Part shown: piece by piece, positions 27,786 through 40,208 of the stretch | Numbering within the stretch: position 1 is the stretch's first letter | Layout: each line of letters opens with the position of its first letter | The notes under the pieces: generated by a model | Seen by the model: the letters and a program-made list of their open reading frames with translations, nothing else | What the model was told of the DNA's origin: nothing | The model's database searches: none | Translations under genes and position numbers: made by a program | NCBI RefSeq assembly: GCF_004363805.1 | Contig: NZ_SNZP01000005.1 | Location: 183,990 to 247,989 of the forward strand | Origin: Paludibacterium purpuratum | GTDB lineage: Bacteria > Pseudomonadota > Gammaproteobacteria > Burkholderiales > Chromobacteriaceae | DNA: 64,000 nt | Direction: 5' to 3'

Positions 27786-30167
27786 ATGGCACAACTCGGC
27801 AAATCCCTGATGGATAAAATGCATGCCTACTGGCGTGCAGCCAACTACCTCTCCGTCGGCCAGATCTACCTTCTGGACAACCCGCTGCTCAGACAACCAT
27901 TGCAACGCGAGCACATCAAGCCGCGTCTGATGGGCCATTGGGGAACCACTCCCGGGTTGAACTTCATCTACGTCCACCTCAACCGTGTCATTAACGCCCG
28001 CAAACAACCGATGATCTATATCACCGGCCCGGGGCACGGTGGTCCAGGTCTGGTCGCCAATAGTTGGCTGGAAGGTTCCTACTCCGAAATCTATCCGAAC
28101 GTTTCGCAAGACTATGAAGGCCTGCGCAAACTGTGCAAGCAATTCTCTTTCCCGGGCGGCATTCCTTCGCACGTGGCACCGGAAACACCGGGCTCGATGC
28201 ATGAAGGCGGTGAATTGGGCTACTCGGTCTCGCACGCCTACGGCGCGGTCTTCGACAATCCCGAGTTGGTCGCCGCCTGCGTGGTTGGCGACGGCGAAGC
28301 GGAGACCGGTCCGCTTGCCACCAGTTGGCATTCCAACAAATTCCTCAACCCGCTGCGCGACGGCGTGGTGCTGCCGATCCTGCACCTCAACGGCTACAAA
28401 ATCGCCAACCCGACCGTTTTGGCACGTCTGTCCACCGACGAGTTGACCAAGCTGTTCGAGGGTTACGGTTACAAGCCGCACTATGTCGAGATTGGCAAAG
28501 ATCCGGACGACTTCGCCGCCATCCACCGCAAGATGGCCGCCACGCTCGACACCGTGATGGATGAGATCGCTTCGATCAAGGCACGTGCGCTGCGCGAAGA
28601 GAAGTCCGGCCGCCCCTTGTCGCGACCGAAATGGCCAATGATCATCCTCAAAACGCCAAAGGGTTGGACCGGCCCGAAGGAAATCGACGGCAAGAAGGTA
28701 GAGGGTTACTGGCGCAGCCACCAGGTACCGTTCTCCGACATGACCCCAGGGCACATCGCCGCGCTGGAAACCTGGCTCAAGAGCTACCAGCCGGACGAAC
28801 TATTCACCGAATCCGGCGAGCTACGCCCGGATCTGGCTGCGCTGGCGCCGCGCGGCGAACTGCGCATGAGCGCCAACCCGCATGTACACGGACTGGTGTC
28901 GCGCGACCTGAAGATGCCGGACTTCCGCGACTACGCCGTCGCGTTCGACAAGCCGGGGAATAAAGTCGCCGAGGCCACACGCGTGATGGGCAAATTCCTG
29001 CGCGACGTGATGCGCGACAACATGGACGCCCAGAACTTCCGCATCTTCGGCCCGGACGAAACCGCCTCCAACCGTTGGGGCGACGTGCTGGACGCCAGCG
29101 CCAAAGTCTGGCTGGCCGACTACAAGCCGGAAGACGAAACCAACGACCACCTGTCCACCGATGGTCGAGTGATGGAAATTCTCTCCGAGCACACCTGCCA
29201 AGGCTGGCTCGAAGGCTATCTACTCACCGGCCGTCACGGTTTCTTCAGTTGCTATGAAGCCTTCATCCACGTCATCGACTCGATGTTCAACCAGCACGCC
29301 AAATGGCTGAAAACCACGCTGGACATCCCCTGGCGCCGTCCGCTGCCGTCGTTGAACTACCTGCTGACCAGCCACGTCTGGCGTCAGGATCACAACGGCT
29401 TCAGCCATCAGGATCCGGGCTTCCTCGATCACGTGGTCAACAAGCGCGCCGAAGTGATCCGCGTCTACCTGCCGGCGGACGCCAACATGCTGCTGGTCAC
29501 CACCGATCACTGCCTGCGTTCGCGCCACCACGTCAACGTGGTTGTGGCCGGTAAACAGCCTGCGCTGCAATATCTGACCATCGATCAGGCGATCAAGCAC
29601 TGCACCAAGGGTGTGGGGATATGGGATTGGGCCTCGACCGATGCCGGCGTCGAGCCGGACGTGGTCATCGCCTGCGCCGGCGACGTGCCGACCATGGAAG
29701 CCCTGGCGGCCACCGACCTGTTGCGCCAGCATTTCCCGGATCTGAAGGTGCGCTTCGTCAACGTGGTCGACCTGATGACGTTGCAACCGAAGAGCGAGCA
29801 CCCACACGGTCTGGACGACCACGAGTATGAGTCGATCTTCACCACCGACAAGCCGGTCGTATTCGCTTTCCATGGCTACCCGTGGCTGATCCACCGACTG
29901 ACCTACCGTCGCTGCGGCCAGGAAAACATGCACGTGCGTGGCTACGTCGAGGAAGGAACCACGACGACGCCGTTCGACATGGTGGTGATGAACCGCGTCG
30001 ATCGCTACACGCTGGCCATCGACGTCATCGACCGAGTGGAAAAACTGACCCGCACCGGCGCTCATGTGCGCCAGGCCTTCGAGGACAAACTGATCGAACA
30101 CAAGTCGTACATCCATACGCATGGCGACGACATGCCGGAGATCAAGAACTGGGCGTGGCCGTACTAA
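27786..30167 (+). CDS. xfp: Xylulose-5-phosphate/fructose-6-phosphate phosphoketolase
   Basis: The 793-residue thiamine-diphosphate enzyme splits xylulose 5-phosphate (and often fructose 6-phosphate) into acetyl phosphate and an aldose phosphate. It contains [19 protein letters not shown], the ThDP/Mg site [19 protein letters not shown], and a C-terminal PPi-like domain with [14 protein letters not shown]. Length and motifs are normal for the family. With acetate kinase or phosphotransacetylase, absent here, it would give ATP or acetyl-CoA without decarboxylation. An FNR-type promoter upstream suggests induction at low oxygen. Confidence 0.95.
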   Translation: MAQLGKSLMDKMHAYWRAANYLSVGQIYLLDNPLLRQPLQREHIKPRLMGHWGTTPGLNFIYVHLNRVINARKQPMIYITGPGHGGPGLVANSWLEGSYSEIYPNVSQDYEGLRKLCKQFSFPGGIPSHVAPETPGSMHEGGELGYSVSHAYGAVFDNPELVAACVVGDGEAETGPLATSWHSNKFLNPLRDGVVLPILHLNGYKIANPTVLARLSTDELTKLFEGYGYKPHYVEIGKDPDDFAAIHRKMAATLDTVMDEIASIKARALREEKSGRPLSRPKWPMIILKTPKGWTGPKEIDGKKVEGYWRSHQVPFSDMTPGHIAALETWLKSYQPDELFTESGELRPDLAALAPRGELRMSANPHVHGLVSRDLKMPDFRDYAVAFDKPGNKVAEATRVMGKFLRDVMRDNMDAQNFRIFGPDETASNRWGDVLDASAKVWLADYKPEDETNDHLSTDGRVMEILSEHTCQGWLEGYLLTGRHGFFSCYEAFIHVIDSMFNQHAKWLKTTLDIPWRRPLPSLNYLLTSHVWRQDHNGFSHQDPGFLDHVVNKRAEVIRVYLPADANMLLVTTDHCLRSRHHVNVVVAGKQPALQYLTIDQAIKHCTKGVGIWDWASTDAGVEPDVVIACAGDVPTMEALAATDLLRQHFPDLKVRFVNVVDLMTLQPKSEHPHGLDDHEYESIFTTDKPVVFAFHGYPWLIHRLTYRRCGQENMHVRGYVEEGTTTTPFDMVVMNRVDRYTLAIDVIDRVEKLTRTGAHVRQAFEDKLIEHKSYIHTHGDDMPEIKNWAWPY

Positions 30168-30193
30168 ACGCGCAAAGCTCCACCGCCACAAGG

Positions 30194-30222
30194 AACGGCA
30201 GCCCATTGGCTGCCGTTTTTTC
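30194..30222 (+). terminator. Terminator after the phosphoketolase gene
   Basis: AACGGCAGCC (30194-30203) and GGCTGCCGTT (30208-30217) form a 10-bp stem followed by TTTTTT. The remaining sequence up to the fadH stop shows nothing further. Confidence 0.88.
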
Positions 30223-30305
30223 TATGGCGGAGATGAAGAACGGACCCGCCGAAGACAACCCGCCGACTGCCATTCGCCGCCGCTATGCCCCACAGCGCCA
30301 GCCCG

Positions 30306-32427
<2,122 letters not shown>

Positions 32428-32488
32428 TGGCATAGAAAGCGAACGGATAAAATCGGCTCGCAACCGTCGAGCCGGCAAGGGTACTCGA

Positions 32489-33445
32489 TCAGAACGTAGG
32501 CTGCGCCACCACTGCCAACGGCACCGGCAGCAAGGCGCCCCGTCCCTCCAGCCATAGCACCAAGTCGCGTATGACGGCATCGCGATTGATCTCATTGTGC
32601 ATCTCGTGGCGACCGCCTCGATAGACCCGGACTTCAACCTGGCTCAAGCCAGCGGCACGATAGCGCGCGGCCAGTTGGTTGAGGCCGAAATAGCCCAGGC
32701 TGACCGGATCGCGGCTACCGGCCAGCAAGAGCACCGGGCAGGCGCTGGCCAGGTCGGGCGCGTGCTTTTCCGAGCGCTCCATCGCCACCACGCCTCCAAA
32801 TAGATCCACCCATAGTCCGGCCGTGGGGAAAGCGGCACACAGCGGATCGGCCAAATAGCGATCCACTTCGTCCGCATCGCGCGACAGCCAGTCCGCCGCC
32901 GTACGTTTGGGCCAGAAGGTCAAATTGAAGCCGCCGAAGATCAGCCGTGCCAAAAAGCGGCTCGGCACTTGCCGTCCGACCAGCCCGCCCCAGGCCATAG
33001 CAACACGACGCATCACCCGCGCAAGCACCCCCTGGCGATAACCGGTGGCGGACAACACCAGCGCCGCCAAGCCCTCGCCGTGTTGCAAGAAATAACAACG
33101 CGCTACGAACGAACCCATACTATGACCGAACAAGGTCAGCGGTAGGCCCGGGTGAGTGTCATCGAGGTGGCGGCGTACCACATCCAATCGGTCGAGTACA
33201 CGCCGCCATCCGTCTCGTTCGGCAAAAAAGCCCGGCACCTCCGCCCGCGGCCCATGCCCGGGGTGATCCAGCGCATAAACCACGAATCCGGCCAGGCAGA
33301 GTTCGCGCGCCATACGGTCGTAGCGCTGCCCATGCTCGGAAAGACCGTGCGAAATCAGCAGCACCCCACGTGGCGCACCGGCTGGTTGCCAGCGGTAGAG
33401 GGAAATGTCGGCGCCATCGGGCGCCTTCAGTTGCAGGGAATCCAT
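32489..33445 (-). CDS. Monoacylglycerol-lipase-like alpha/beta hydrolase
   Basis: The 318-residue enzyme shows the lysophospholipase/monoglyceride lipase pattern: ISHGLSEHGQRYDRMA, ALDHPGHGPR, nucleophile elbow LFGHSMGS, the acid in AGSRDPVS and the His in RGGRHEMHNE. The ATG at 33445 follows CCAGGAG; the much longer in-frame extension upstream overlaps the next gene and has no family character. There is no signal peptide, so it acts in the cytoplasm. A lipid ester is the likely substrate, which fits the fadH gene downstream, but co-regulation is not shown. Confidence 0.88.
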   Translation of the reverse strand: MDSLQLKAPDGADISLYRWQPAGAPRGVLLISHGLSEHGQRYDRMARELCLAGFVVYALDHPGHGPRAEVPGFFAERDGWRRVLDRLDVVRRHLDDTHPGLPLTLFGHSMGSFVARCYFLQHGEGLAALVLSATGYRQGVLARVMRRVAMAWGGLVGRQVPSRFLARLIFGGFNLTFWPKRTAADWLSRDADEVDRYLADPLCAAFPTAGLWVDLFGGVVAMERSEKHAPDLASACPVLLLAGSRDPVSLGYFGLNQLAARYRAAGLSQVEVRVYRGGRHEMHNEINRDAVIRDLVLWLEGRGALLPVPLAVVAQPTF

Positions 33446-33462
33446 GGTACTCCTGGCAGGGA

Positions 33463-34047
33463 CTACAGCATGTCGGAGGCATCGAAATTTGGATTGATCA
33501 GCGCTGTCATCACATGATCGCGCCACGCACCATCGAGAAACAAATATTGGTTGGCTCGGCCCTCGATCTGGAAGCCCAAGCGCGCCAGCAAAGCGGCACT
33601 GCGCAGATTGGCCGGCTGGTAATTGGCCTGAAGCCGGTGCAGCTTCAAGTCGTCGAAAGCGAAGGCCAACACCGCCTGCAGCGCCTCGAACATCAGCCCT
33701 TTGCCTTCGCAGCGCTGATCCAAACCGTACCCGAGCATCGCATACTGTGCCACGCCGCGCTGGATTTGAGACAGCGACACCGTTCCGATCACCTGCTGTG
33801 GCGCTTGCCGTGCTTGCAGCACGAACGAAGCGCAACGCCCCTCCTGCCACTCTCGAACTCGCAACCGACAGCGACTTTGCCAGAAGGCCAGGGTGAAAAA
33901 CTGCGCGCCGGGCGTCGGATCCCAGGGTGCCAAGTGCGCACGGTTGCGGATTTGGTAGTCAAGCATGGCAGGGGCAAGAATCGGATCGACCGGCGCCACC
34001 CGCAACCGCAACGTTTCAAGCGTCGGTTGTAATAGCATGTCTTCCAT
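33463..34047 (-). CDS. RimJ/RimL-type GNAT acetyltransferase
   Basis: The 194-residue protein belongs to the GNAT_3 subgroup: TLETLRLRVAPVDP at the start, IGTVSLSQIQRG in the core, the acetyl-CoA region LDQRCEGKGLMFEALQAVL and LHRLQANYQPANLRSAALL at the C-terminal half. These enzymes acetylate protein N-termini or small amines. An ATG at 34038 is an alternative start. Its 5' end adjoins the purC terminator, so it must have its own promoter or depend on read-through. The substrate is not known. Confidence 0.88.
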   Translation of the reverse strand: MEDMLLQPTLETLRLRVAPVDPILAPAMLDYQIRNRAHLAPWDPTPGAQFFTLAFWQSRCRLRVREWQEGRCASFVLQARQAPQQVIGTVSLSQIQRGVAQYAMLGYGLDQRCEGKGLMFEALQAVLAFAFDDLKLHRLQANYQPANLRSAALLARLGFQIEGRANQYLFLDGAWRDHVMTALINPNFDASDML

Positions 34048-34052
34048 CCATG

Positions 34053-34087
34053 AAAAAGGGCGCAATGCTCGCCGCGATTGCGCCCTT
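34053..34087 (-). terminator. Terminator after purC
   Basis: AAGGGCGCAAT (34056-34066) and ATTGCGCCCTT (34077-34087) form an 11-bp stem followed on the minus strand by a five-T run. It lies only a few bases upstream of the GNAT start codon. Confidence 0.8.
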
Positions 34088-34119
34088 GTCCCTCCAGCAG
34101 TCGGCTGGGACCACCCCCC

Positions 34120-34998
34120 CTAGGCCGTCAGACGGGTCAGCGCCTCGCGGTACTTATCGGCGGTCTTCTGGCGCACTTCGAGCGGTACGGACGGTGCCGG
34201 CGGACGCTTGTTCCAACCGCTGGCCTCCAACCAGTCTCGAACGAACTGCTTGTCGAAGCTTGGCGGATTACTGCCTGGACGATACTGGTCGGCTGGCCAG
34301 AAACGACTGGAATCCGGCGTCAGCACTTCGTCCATCAAAGTCAGCGTTCCGTCGCGATCGAGCCCAAATTCGAATTTGGTATCGCAGATGATAATCCCAC
34401 GACTTGATGCATATTGACTAGCCACTTGGTATAACTCGATGGCCTTGGCACGCACTTGTTCGGCCAACTCGGGCCCAATCAGTTCGGCGCACTGTGCAAA
34501 ACTGATGCTTTCATCATGATCGCCGACCGCCGCCTTGGTCGACGGCGTAAAGATCGCGGCAGGCAGTTGCTGAGCTTCCACCAAACCCGTCGGCAGCGGG
34601 ATCCCGCTGACCGCACCGCTCTTCTGGTAGTCCTTCCAGCCGGAGCCGGCCAGATAGCCGCGCACGATCGCCTCGATCGGCACCGGCTTGAGGCGCTTGA
34701 CCACCACGGCGCGCCCCGTGACCTGCGGCAGATCCTCCGCGCCAACCACGTCCTCGACCCGGTCGCCGGTCAAATGGTTGGGTACGACACCGGACAACTT
34801 TTCGAACCAGAAATTGGAAATCGCGGTCAGGATCTGGCCCTTGGCGGGAATCGGGTCGTCGAGAATCACATCGAAAGCCGATAGGCGGTCGGTCGCCACC
34901 ATCAACATGCGCTGGTCATCGATGGCATACAGGTCGCGGACCTTGCCCGAATAGATTTTCTGCAGACTCTTCAGATTGGTGGTGCTAATGCCGCTCAT
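34120..34998 (-). CDS. purC: Phosphoribosylaminoimidazole-succinocarboxamide synthase
   Basis: The 292-residue enzyme couples aspartate to CAIR in purine synthesis. It has the long form related to yeast ADE1, with [28 protein letters not shown], the signature [14 protein letters not shown] and [10 protein letters not shown]. It follows purK by about 30 bp on the same strand, so purE-purK-purC probably form one operon ended by the terminator at 34053. Confidence 0.95.
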   Translation of the reverse strand: MSGISTTNLKSLQKIYSGKVRDLYAIDDQRMLMVATDRLSAFDVILDDPIPAKGQILTAISNFWFEKLSGVVPNHLTGDRVEDVVGAEDLPQVTGRAVVVKRLKPVPIEAIVRGYLAGSGWKDYQKSGAVSGIPLPTGLVEAQQLPAAIFTPSTKAAVGDHDESISFAQCAELIGPELAEQVRAKAIELYQVASQYASSRGIIICDTKFEFGLDRDGTLTLMDEVLTPDSSRFWPADQYRPGSNPPSFDKQFVRDWLEASGWNKRPPAPSVPLEVRQKTADKYREALTRLTA

Positions 34999-35029
34999 CG
35001 CTCGATACCCTTGCTCGAAAATTCGGTTG

Positions 35030-36160
35030 CTACAGTGTGTCGTACAACGCCTGCGCCTGATCGAGCGCCGACGCCGCGCTATCGCTCAAGACGTTGAAAT
35101 GGCCCATTTTGCGCCCAGGGCGCGCCTCGGCCTTGCCGTATAAGTGCAAATGGGCATTTGGCGCCTCCATCAGTACGTCCCAATTCGGCGGGGTGCCGTC
35201 CGGCTGCCATAAATCGCCCAGCAGGTTGACCATGGCCACCGGCGAGAGCAGGGCCGTCTTGCCCGGCAACAAGCCGCACAAGGTGCGCACTTGCTGCTGA
35301 AATTGGTCGGTCAAACAAGCATCGAGGGTGAAATGGCCGGAATTGTGCGGACGCGGCGCGATTTCGTTAATGACCAGCGAATCGTCCGCCAACACGAAGA
35401 ACTCGACTGCCAACACGCCGACGTAATCGAGGGCATCGGCAAGCCGGCGGGCCATATCGCGCGCCTGGCGGGCCAAGTCAGGGGCAATACGCGCCGGCAC
35501 CAGGCTAATATCGAGAATGCCATCGCGATGGCTGTTCTCGGCCACGGGAAAAACTTCGACCTGGGCACGGCTCGTGCGTGCCACGATCGCCGACACTTCC
35601 AGCTTGAGTTCGAGCATCTTCTCCAGCACGCAAGCCTGCCCGCCCAGCGCAGCGAATGCCGCACGCGCCTCATCGGCCGTGTGCACCCGCGCCTGCCCCT
35701 TGCCGTCGTAACCAAGACGCGCGGTTTTCAGGATACCCGGTAGATAGCGAGTCAAATCGCCTTGCAAATCGTCGTCGGTCATCACCGGCAGCCAGGCGGT
35801 GGTCGGTAGACCGGCCTGGTTGATCCAGCGCTTCTCGGCCATGCGATCCTGGGCAATGGCCACGCACTCGGCGGAAGGTGCAACCCGTGTCAGCGTCGCC
35901 AACAGCGCCATCGACTCGGCGCTGACGTTTTCGAATTCGGTGGTGACGGCGGCACAAGTCTGTCCCATCTGGCGTAGCGCTTCGGCATCGTCGTAGGCGG
36001 CGCAGAGGTGGACATCCGCAAAATCGGCCGCCGGCGCTGACCGATCGGGATCGAGCACGGTGATACGGTAACCCATGGTACGGGCAGCAATGGCAAACAT
36101 GCGACCGAGTTGGCCGCCCCCCAGGATGCCCAGCATCGACGGCGGTAAAATCGCGCGCAT
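35030..36160 (-). CDS. purK: N5-carboxyaminoimidazole ribonucleotide synthase
   Basis: The 376-residue ATP-grasp enzyme carboxylates AIR with bicarbonate and ATP. It starts with [16 protein letters not shown] and contains the ATP-grasp segments [12 protein letters not shown] and [23 protein letters not shown]. Its start follows the purE stop by one base, so the two are translationally linked. Confidence 0.96.
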   Translation of the reverse strand: MRAILPPSMLGILGGGQLGRMFAIAARTMGYRITVLDPDRSAPAADFADVHLCAAYDDAEALRQMGQTCAAVTTEFENVSAESMALLATLTRVAPSAECVAIAQDRMAEKRWINQAGLPTTAWLPVMTDDDLQGDLTRYLPGILKTARLGYDGKGQARVHTADEARAAFAALGGQACVLEKMLELKLEVSAIVARTSRAQVEVFPVAENSHRDGILDISLVPARIAPDLARQARDMARRLADALDYVGVLAVEFFVLADDSLVINEIAPRPHNSGHFTLDACLTDQFQQQVRTLCGLLPGKTALLSPVAMVNLLGDLWQPDGTPPNWDVLMEAPNAHLHLYGKAEARPGRKMGHFNVLSDSAASALDQAQALYDTL

Positions 36161-36161
36161 C

Positions 36162-36650
36162 TTACTGTACGTCCGGCAGGGTCATGGCCAACACCGTGTC
36201 GCGCTGCTGCTGGCGGAAAGCGGTCAGCCGGTCGGCCAGCGCCGGATTGCCCGCCGCCAGCATGGCAATCGCGAACAACGCGGCATTGGCGGCGCCTGCC
36301 TCGCCGATGGCGAAAGTCGCCACCGGCACGCCCTTGGGCATTTGGACAATGGACAGCAGCGAGTCTTCGCCACGTAGATATTTGGAGGGTACCGGCACGC
36401 CGAGAATCGGCACCGGCGTCTTGGCGGCCAACATCCCAGGCAAGTGGGCGGCACCGCCGGCACCGGCGATGATGGCTTTCAATCCGCGCGCACCGGCATT
36501 TTCGGCATATTCGAACAGCAGATCCGGTGTACGGTGCGCCGAAACCACCCGGGTCTCATAGCCAACGCCAAAATCTTGCAACATGCGTGCCGCGTGCTGC
36601 ATGACGTCCCAATCGCTGTTGCTGCCCATCACGATGCCGACTTCAATCAT
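36162..36650 (-). CDS. purE: N5-carboxyaminoimidazole ribonucleotide mutase
   Basis: The 162-residue enzyme converts N5-CAIR to CAIR, using the product of PurK. Motifs [35 protein letters not shown] and [20 protein letters not shown] are typical of class I PurE. It is the first gene of purE-purK-purC. A -10-like TAAAAT lies about 36 bp upstream; no PurR-type palindrome is seen. Confidence 0.96.
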   Translation of the reverse strand: MIEVGIVMGSNSDWDVMQHAARMLQDFGVGYETRVVSAHRTPDLLFEYAENAGARGLKAIIAGAGGAAHLPGMLAAKTPVPILGVPVPSKYLRGEDSLLSIVQMPKGVPVATFAIGEAGAANAALFAIAMLAAGNPALADRLTAFRQQQRDTVLAMTLPDVQ

Positions 36651-36747
36651 GTCTTTTCGCTACCGATGCGTGAAAAAACATGATTTTAACCGATGGCGCA
36701 CTCACGTCGGGTAGTGTCTTTATGTGGAAGGAATAAAAAACCCCTAG

Positions 36748-37497
36748 CTACAGCTTCTTCAACATCGCCTTGGCCTTGGTCGCAGCGGCGCTCTTGGGGT
36801 ACAGCTTGATCAAGCGCTTCAGCGTCACTTTGGCTTCGTCGTTCTGAGCAAGTTCGATTTGGCAACTGGCGACATTGCGCATGGCATCCGGCGCTTTGGG
36901 GTGATTCGGATATTGCTCGACGAACTGGCGGTGAATAGCGATCGCCGCATCGTACTGTTTCAGCGCAGTGTGCGCCACGCCTTGCCAGAACAGGGCATCG
37001 GCCGCTTGCGGATCGTTGGGATTCTGCTTGATGTACTGGCCAAGTGCCGTGATGGCATTGGCGAAATCGCGCTGGCGCAGCAAATTCAACGCGCGGTCGT
37101 AATCCGGCACGGTCTGAGCGCCATTGCCGGCGACCGGCGGCACGACAGCGGCCGGTGCGCTACTGGCAGCCGCCGGCGACGACGAGCCCTCCAGCTTGTT
37201 CATGCGGCCGTCCAGATCCGCATACAGGTCGTTCTGCCGCTTCTGCGTGCTCTGCAGATTGTAGTTCAGCACCTCGACTTCGCCGGAAAGCTTGGCCACC
37301 TGGGCACGCAGATCGTCCAGTTGGCTGACCATGTCGAGCAGCTTATCGTTGGATAACTTGGTCTCGATTTGCGACAGGCGCGCGCTGGCCTGCTGATTGA
37401 CCTGGTTGATCTGCTGACGGGTGTCTTCCAGATCGGCATTGGTTGCACAGCCGGAAATCAGCGCCAGTAGGGCACCGCCAATGGCAAGGCGTTTCAT
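36748..37497 (-). CDS. cpoB: CpoB/YbgF-type Tol-Pal accessory protein with lipobox
   Basis: The 249-residue protein has a signal sequence ending LISGC17, which fits a lipobox, followed by a coiled coil (about 25-100). A Pro/Ala linker leads to TPR repeats (about 130-249) beginning YDRALNLLRQRDFANAI. CpoB links Tol-Pal outer-membrane constriction to peptidoglycan synthesis. E. coli CpoB is soluble in the periplasm, so the lipobox Cys is notable. It is the last gene of the tol-pal run. A short hairpin and TTTTTT follow its stop. Confidence 0.9.
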   Translation of the reverse strand: MKRLAIGGALLALISGCATNADLEDTRQQINQVNQQASARLSQIETKLSNDKLLDMVSQLDDLRAQVAKLSGEVEVLNYNLQSTQKRQNDLYADLDGRMNKLEGSSSPAAASSAPAAVVPPVAGNGAQTVPDYDRALNLLRQRDFANAITALGQYIKQNPNDPQAADALFWQGVAHTALKQYDAAIAIHRQFVEQYPNHPKAPDAMRNVASCQIELAQNDEAKVTLKRLIKLYPKSAAATKAKAMLKKL

Positions 37498-37556
37498 TGA
37501 GAGCTCCGTGAAGGGGAACAGCCGGATATCTTAGCGATACCCGGCCCGGCTGTCAT

Positions 37557-37572
37557 GACGCCCGCGGGCGTC
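37557..37572. repeat. Perfect 16-bp palindrome between pal and cpoB
   Basis: GACGCCCGCGGGCGTC is a perfect palindrome just after the pal stop and 60 bp before cpoB. As RNA it would form a strong hairpin, which might lower cpoB expression or protect the 3' end of the pal message. Confidence 0.6.
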
Positions 37573-37576
37573 GAGC

Positions 37577-38095
37577 TTACTGACCGTCGTAGACAATATC
37601 CGCGCGGCGGTTCTCGGCATAATCGGCATCGCTGGTGCCGGTGGCCTTGGGCTTTTCCTTACCGAAGCTGACGGCTTCCAGTTGCTTATCCGCCACGCCC
37701 AGCACCTCCATGGACTTCTTCACGCTTTCGGCGCGACGCTGGCCCAACGCTAGGTTGTATTCGCGACTGCCGCGCGCATCGGTATTGCCCTGGATGGTGA
37801 TCTTGTGATTGCCGTTCGCCTTCAGGTAATCGGCATGGGTACCGATCAGACCCTTATAATCTTCCTTGACCACCGAAGAGTCGAAATCGAAGTACACGCT
37901 ACGTTGTGCCAGCGGGCTGTTCGGGTCGTGCAAGGGGTCGAGCGCCGTTTGGCTCTGCTCGCTCGACGTGGTCGGCGCCACCGCGGTCGTCGGCTGACTA
38001 GCCACGGGGGCGGTGGTTTCTGGCGGTTTGGTGCTCGAACACGCTGCCAACAAGGAGGCCGCGGCGGTACCAATCAGCAATTGTTTCCAGTTCAT
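37577..38095 (-). CDS. pal: Peptidoglycan-associated lipoprotein Pal
   Basis: The 172-residue lipoprotein has a signal with lipobox LLAAC and a Thr/Pro-rich linker. Its OmpA-like domain contains YFDFDSSVV and the peptidoglycan-binding signature GNTDARGSREYNLALGQRRA. It anchors the outer membrane to the cell wall and binds TolB. GGGAG precedes the ATG at 38095; the in-frame ATG at 38122 would spoil the signal peptide. Confidence 0.96.
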   Translation of the reverse strand: MNWKQLLIGTAAASLLAACSSTKPPETTAPVASQPTTAVAPTTSSEQSQTALDPLHDPNSPLAQRSVYFDFDSSVVKEDYKGLIGTHADYLKANGNHKITIQGNTDARGSREYNLALGQRRAESVKKSMEVLGVADKQLEAVSFGKEKPKATGTSDADYAENRRADIVYDGQ

Positions 38096-38118
38096 GTTTG
38101 CTCCCTTTCTAAAACGAA

Positions 38119-39411
38119 TCAATGGGTAAACGGCCCCCAGGCCGGATCCTGCACTTCGCCGTTCAAGACGGCCAGACGAGCCTTATTACCGCCATCCAGC
38201 GTCGCGGCATAGAGCACGCTCTGGCCACCTTGGACACTCGCGTACAGCACCATTTGGCCATTAGGCGCAAAACTTGGGCGTTCGTTGTACGGATCGCTCG
38301 ACAACACCCGCACATCGCCACTGGCGCGATCCTGCATCATTACGCGGAATGCGCCCGCTTGGCGCTGGATAAACGTCAGCGTATTGCCATCCGGCGACAA
38401 GCGCGGCGACACGTTGTAGCTGCCTTGCCAGGTCAACCGCGTCGCATCGCCGCCCGTCGCCGCCATGCTATAAATCTGCGGCCCGCCCGCCCGGTCGGAC
38501 ACGAAGACGATTTTCGCGCCATCGGCCGACCAAGACGGCTCGGTATCGATCGCATCGCTGCGGGTCAGGCGGCGCGGTGCACCGCCACCGGCGGCATCGA
38601 CCAAATAAATCTCCGAATTGCCGCTCGTGGTCAGCACGACCGCCAGTTGCCGACCGTCCGGCGACCAGGCCGGCGCGGAGTTGCTGCCCTTGAAATTGGC
38701 GGCCGCACGGCGCTGACCGGTGGCCAGATCCTGCACCCACACCACCGGCTTATGGGTCTCGAAAGACACATAGGCCAGATAGCGGCCATCCGGCGACCAG
38801 GCGGGCGACATAATCGGCTCCTTCGAGCGCAGCACGGTCTGTGCCCTGCCGCCATCGATATCGGCCACCTGCAACTGGTAGTTGGCGTTGCCCTGCTTAA
38901 GCACGTACACGATCCGCGTGCTAAAAATACCCGGCTGCCCGGTGATCGCCCGATAGATCATGTCGGCGATCTTGTGTCCCACCTGGCGCCCCTGATCCGG
39001 GCCCACCGTGAACTGCCCGGCGGTCAGTTGCTTTTTCTGCGATACATCCATCAGGCTGAACGACACAGTGACCTGACCGTTGCCGGCGTCGCTCACCGTC
39101 CCCACCGCCACCGATTGGGCGCCGGCACCCTGCCAAAGCGGATATTGAATCGCCGCGGAGGTATGCGGCACATCGCTCACGTTCGACGTATCGAGCACGC
39201 GGAACATGCCCGAGAGATTCAGATCGTTGCGTACCACCAGCGTCAACGGGTCGCGCAAACGGGTGCTTTCATCCTTGAACGGCACCACTGCGATGGCATG
39301 CCGGGTCGACCCGCCACCGACAATTTCAATGGTCATATCCGCTCTAGCTAAAGAACTCGCCAGGGATACAACAACAAATATCGTCCTCAACAGAGGCTTT
39401 AAGCTAAGCAT
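38119..39411 (-). CDS. tolB: Tol-Pal system protein TolB
   Basis: The 430-residue periplasmic protein has a signal peptide (about 1-24), an N-terminal TolB domain with IAVVPFKDES, and a C-terminal six-bladed beta-propeller. The blades carry repeated SPAWSPDGRYLAYVS-type segments. It cycles between Pal and TolA. It lies between tolA and pal on the same strand. Confidence 0.96.
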   Translation of the reverse strand: MLSLKPLLRTIFVVVSLASSLARADMTIEIVGGGSTRHAIAVVPFKDESTRLRDPLTLVVRNDLNLSGMFRVLDTSNVSDVPHTSAAIQYPLWQGAGAQSVAVGTVSDAGNGQVTVSFSLMDVSQKKQLTAGQFTVGPDQGRQVGHKIADMIYRAITGQPGIFSTRIVYVLKQGNANYQLQVADIDGGRAQTVLRSKEPIMSPAWSPDGRYLAYVSFETHKPVVWVQDLATGQRRAAANFKGSNSAPAWSPDGRQLAVVLTTSGNSEIYLVDAAGGGAPRRLTRSDAIDTEPSWSADGAKIVFVSDRAGGPQIYSMAATGGDATRLTWQGSYNVSPRLSPDGNTLTFIQRQAGAFRVMMQDRASGDVRVLSSDPYNERPSFAPNGQMVLYASVQGGQSVLYAATLDGGNKARLAVLNGEVQDPAWGPFTH

Positions 39412-39455
39412 TAGTTCCCTCGGAGATCAATTTTTTGGTGGCATACGCCCCATTT

Positions 39456-40208
39456 TCAGTGTGGTCTGAATTCAAGGCGCAACTGACGCACATCGCCAAA
39501 CCGGGTACCGGCGGGTAGCGATGGGAAAGTGCCCGCTTCGCGAATCGCGCGCTGCACCGCTTCATCGTAGGCCGTGTTGCCGCTGGTTTGCAGCAGCGTC
39601 ACGCTACGCACTTCCAACGTTGGCAGCAGAACCACCTGCACAACCGCCATAGGATTTCCCTGCAGGCCTGGCGGCAACTGCACCAGCGGCAGAATTTTGG
39701 CCCGCACCTTGGCGGCGTAGTTGTCGCGCGCCTGGCTCGTTCCGCGAGGGGAACCGCCGGCCACACCGCCCTGGGCGCCGGCCTGGTCGATGCGGGCGTT
39801 GGGTGCGCGCGAGGTGTTGCTACTGCCCAGTTCGGCCAGCAGATCGTTACTGTCGTCGTTATAGTGCTTGGCAGGTTGTTTGCCCTTGTTGGCGGGCTTC
39901 GTTTCCGCCTTGGGCTTGGCTTCCGGCTTGGGCTGGGAGGCTAGCTGTTTTTTCACCTCGGGCTTTTTACCCAATTGCACATCCGCCTTGGGCGCTTCGG
40001 GGGTCGGCATCGTGGGCGGCTGTGGCTGTTCCACCGGTTTGGCGACGACCGCGGGGGTGGGTGGGGCGGCGGACCATAGCTCGACCGACACCGGTGCGGG
40101 CTCGGTCAGAATGGTCTCACGGGCGGCAAACCATAGCAGCAATGCCAACGCCGCATGCAGCAACAGGGAAACAAGAATGGAACGGCTCAATCCACGCGCC
40201 GGACTCAT
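39456..40208 (-). CDS. tolA: Tol-Pal system protein TolA
   Basis: The 250-residue protein has one N-terminal membrane helix (about 8-27), a Pro- then Lys/Ala-rich helical linker (about 45-110) and a C-terminal TonB-like domain with KVRAKILPLVQLPPGLQGNPMAVVQV. The linker is short compared with E. coli TolA (421 residues). Its start overlaps the tolR stop by four bases (ATGA). Confidence 0.92.
   Translation of the reverse strand: MSPARGLSRSILVSLLLHAALALLLWFAARETILTEPAPVSVELWSAAPPTPAVVAKPVEQPQPPTMPTPEAPKADVQLGKKPEVKKQLASQPKPEAKPKAETKPANKGKQPAKHYNDDSNDLLAELGSSNTSRAPNARIDQAGAQGGVAGGSPRGTSQARDNYAAKVRAKILPLVQLPPGLQGNPMAVVQVVLLPTLEVRSVTLLQTSGNTAYDEAVQRAIREAGTFPSLPAGTRFGDVRQLRLEFRPH

Noticed and set aside
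38122-39351. Plus-strand open frame of 409 codons
   Set aside because: It is the antisense shadow of the tolB beta-propeller and has no family features.
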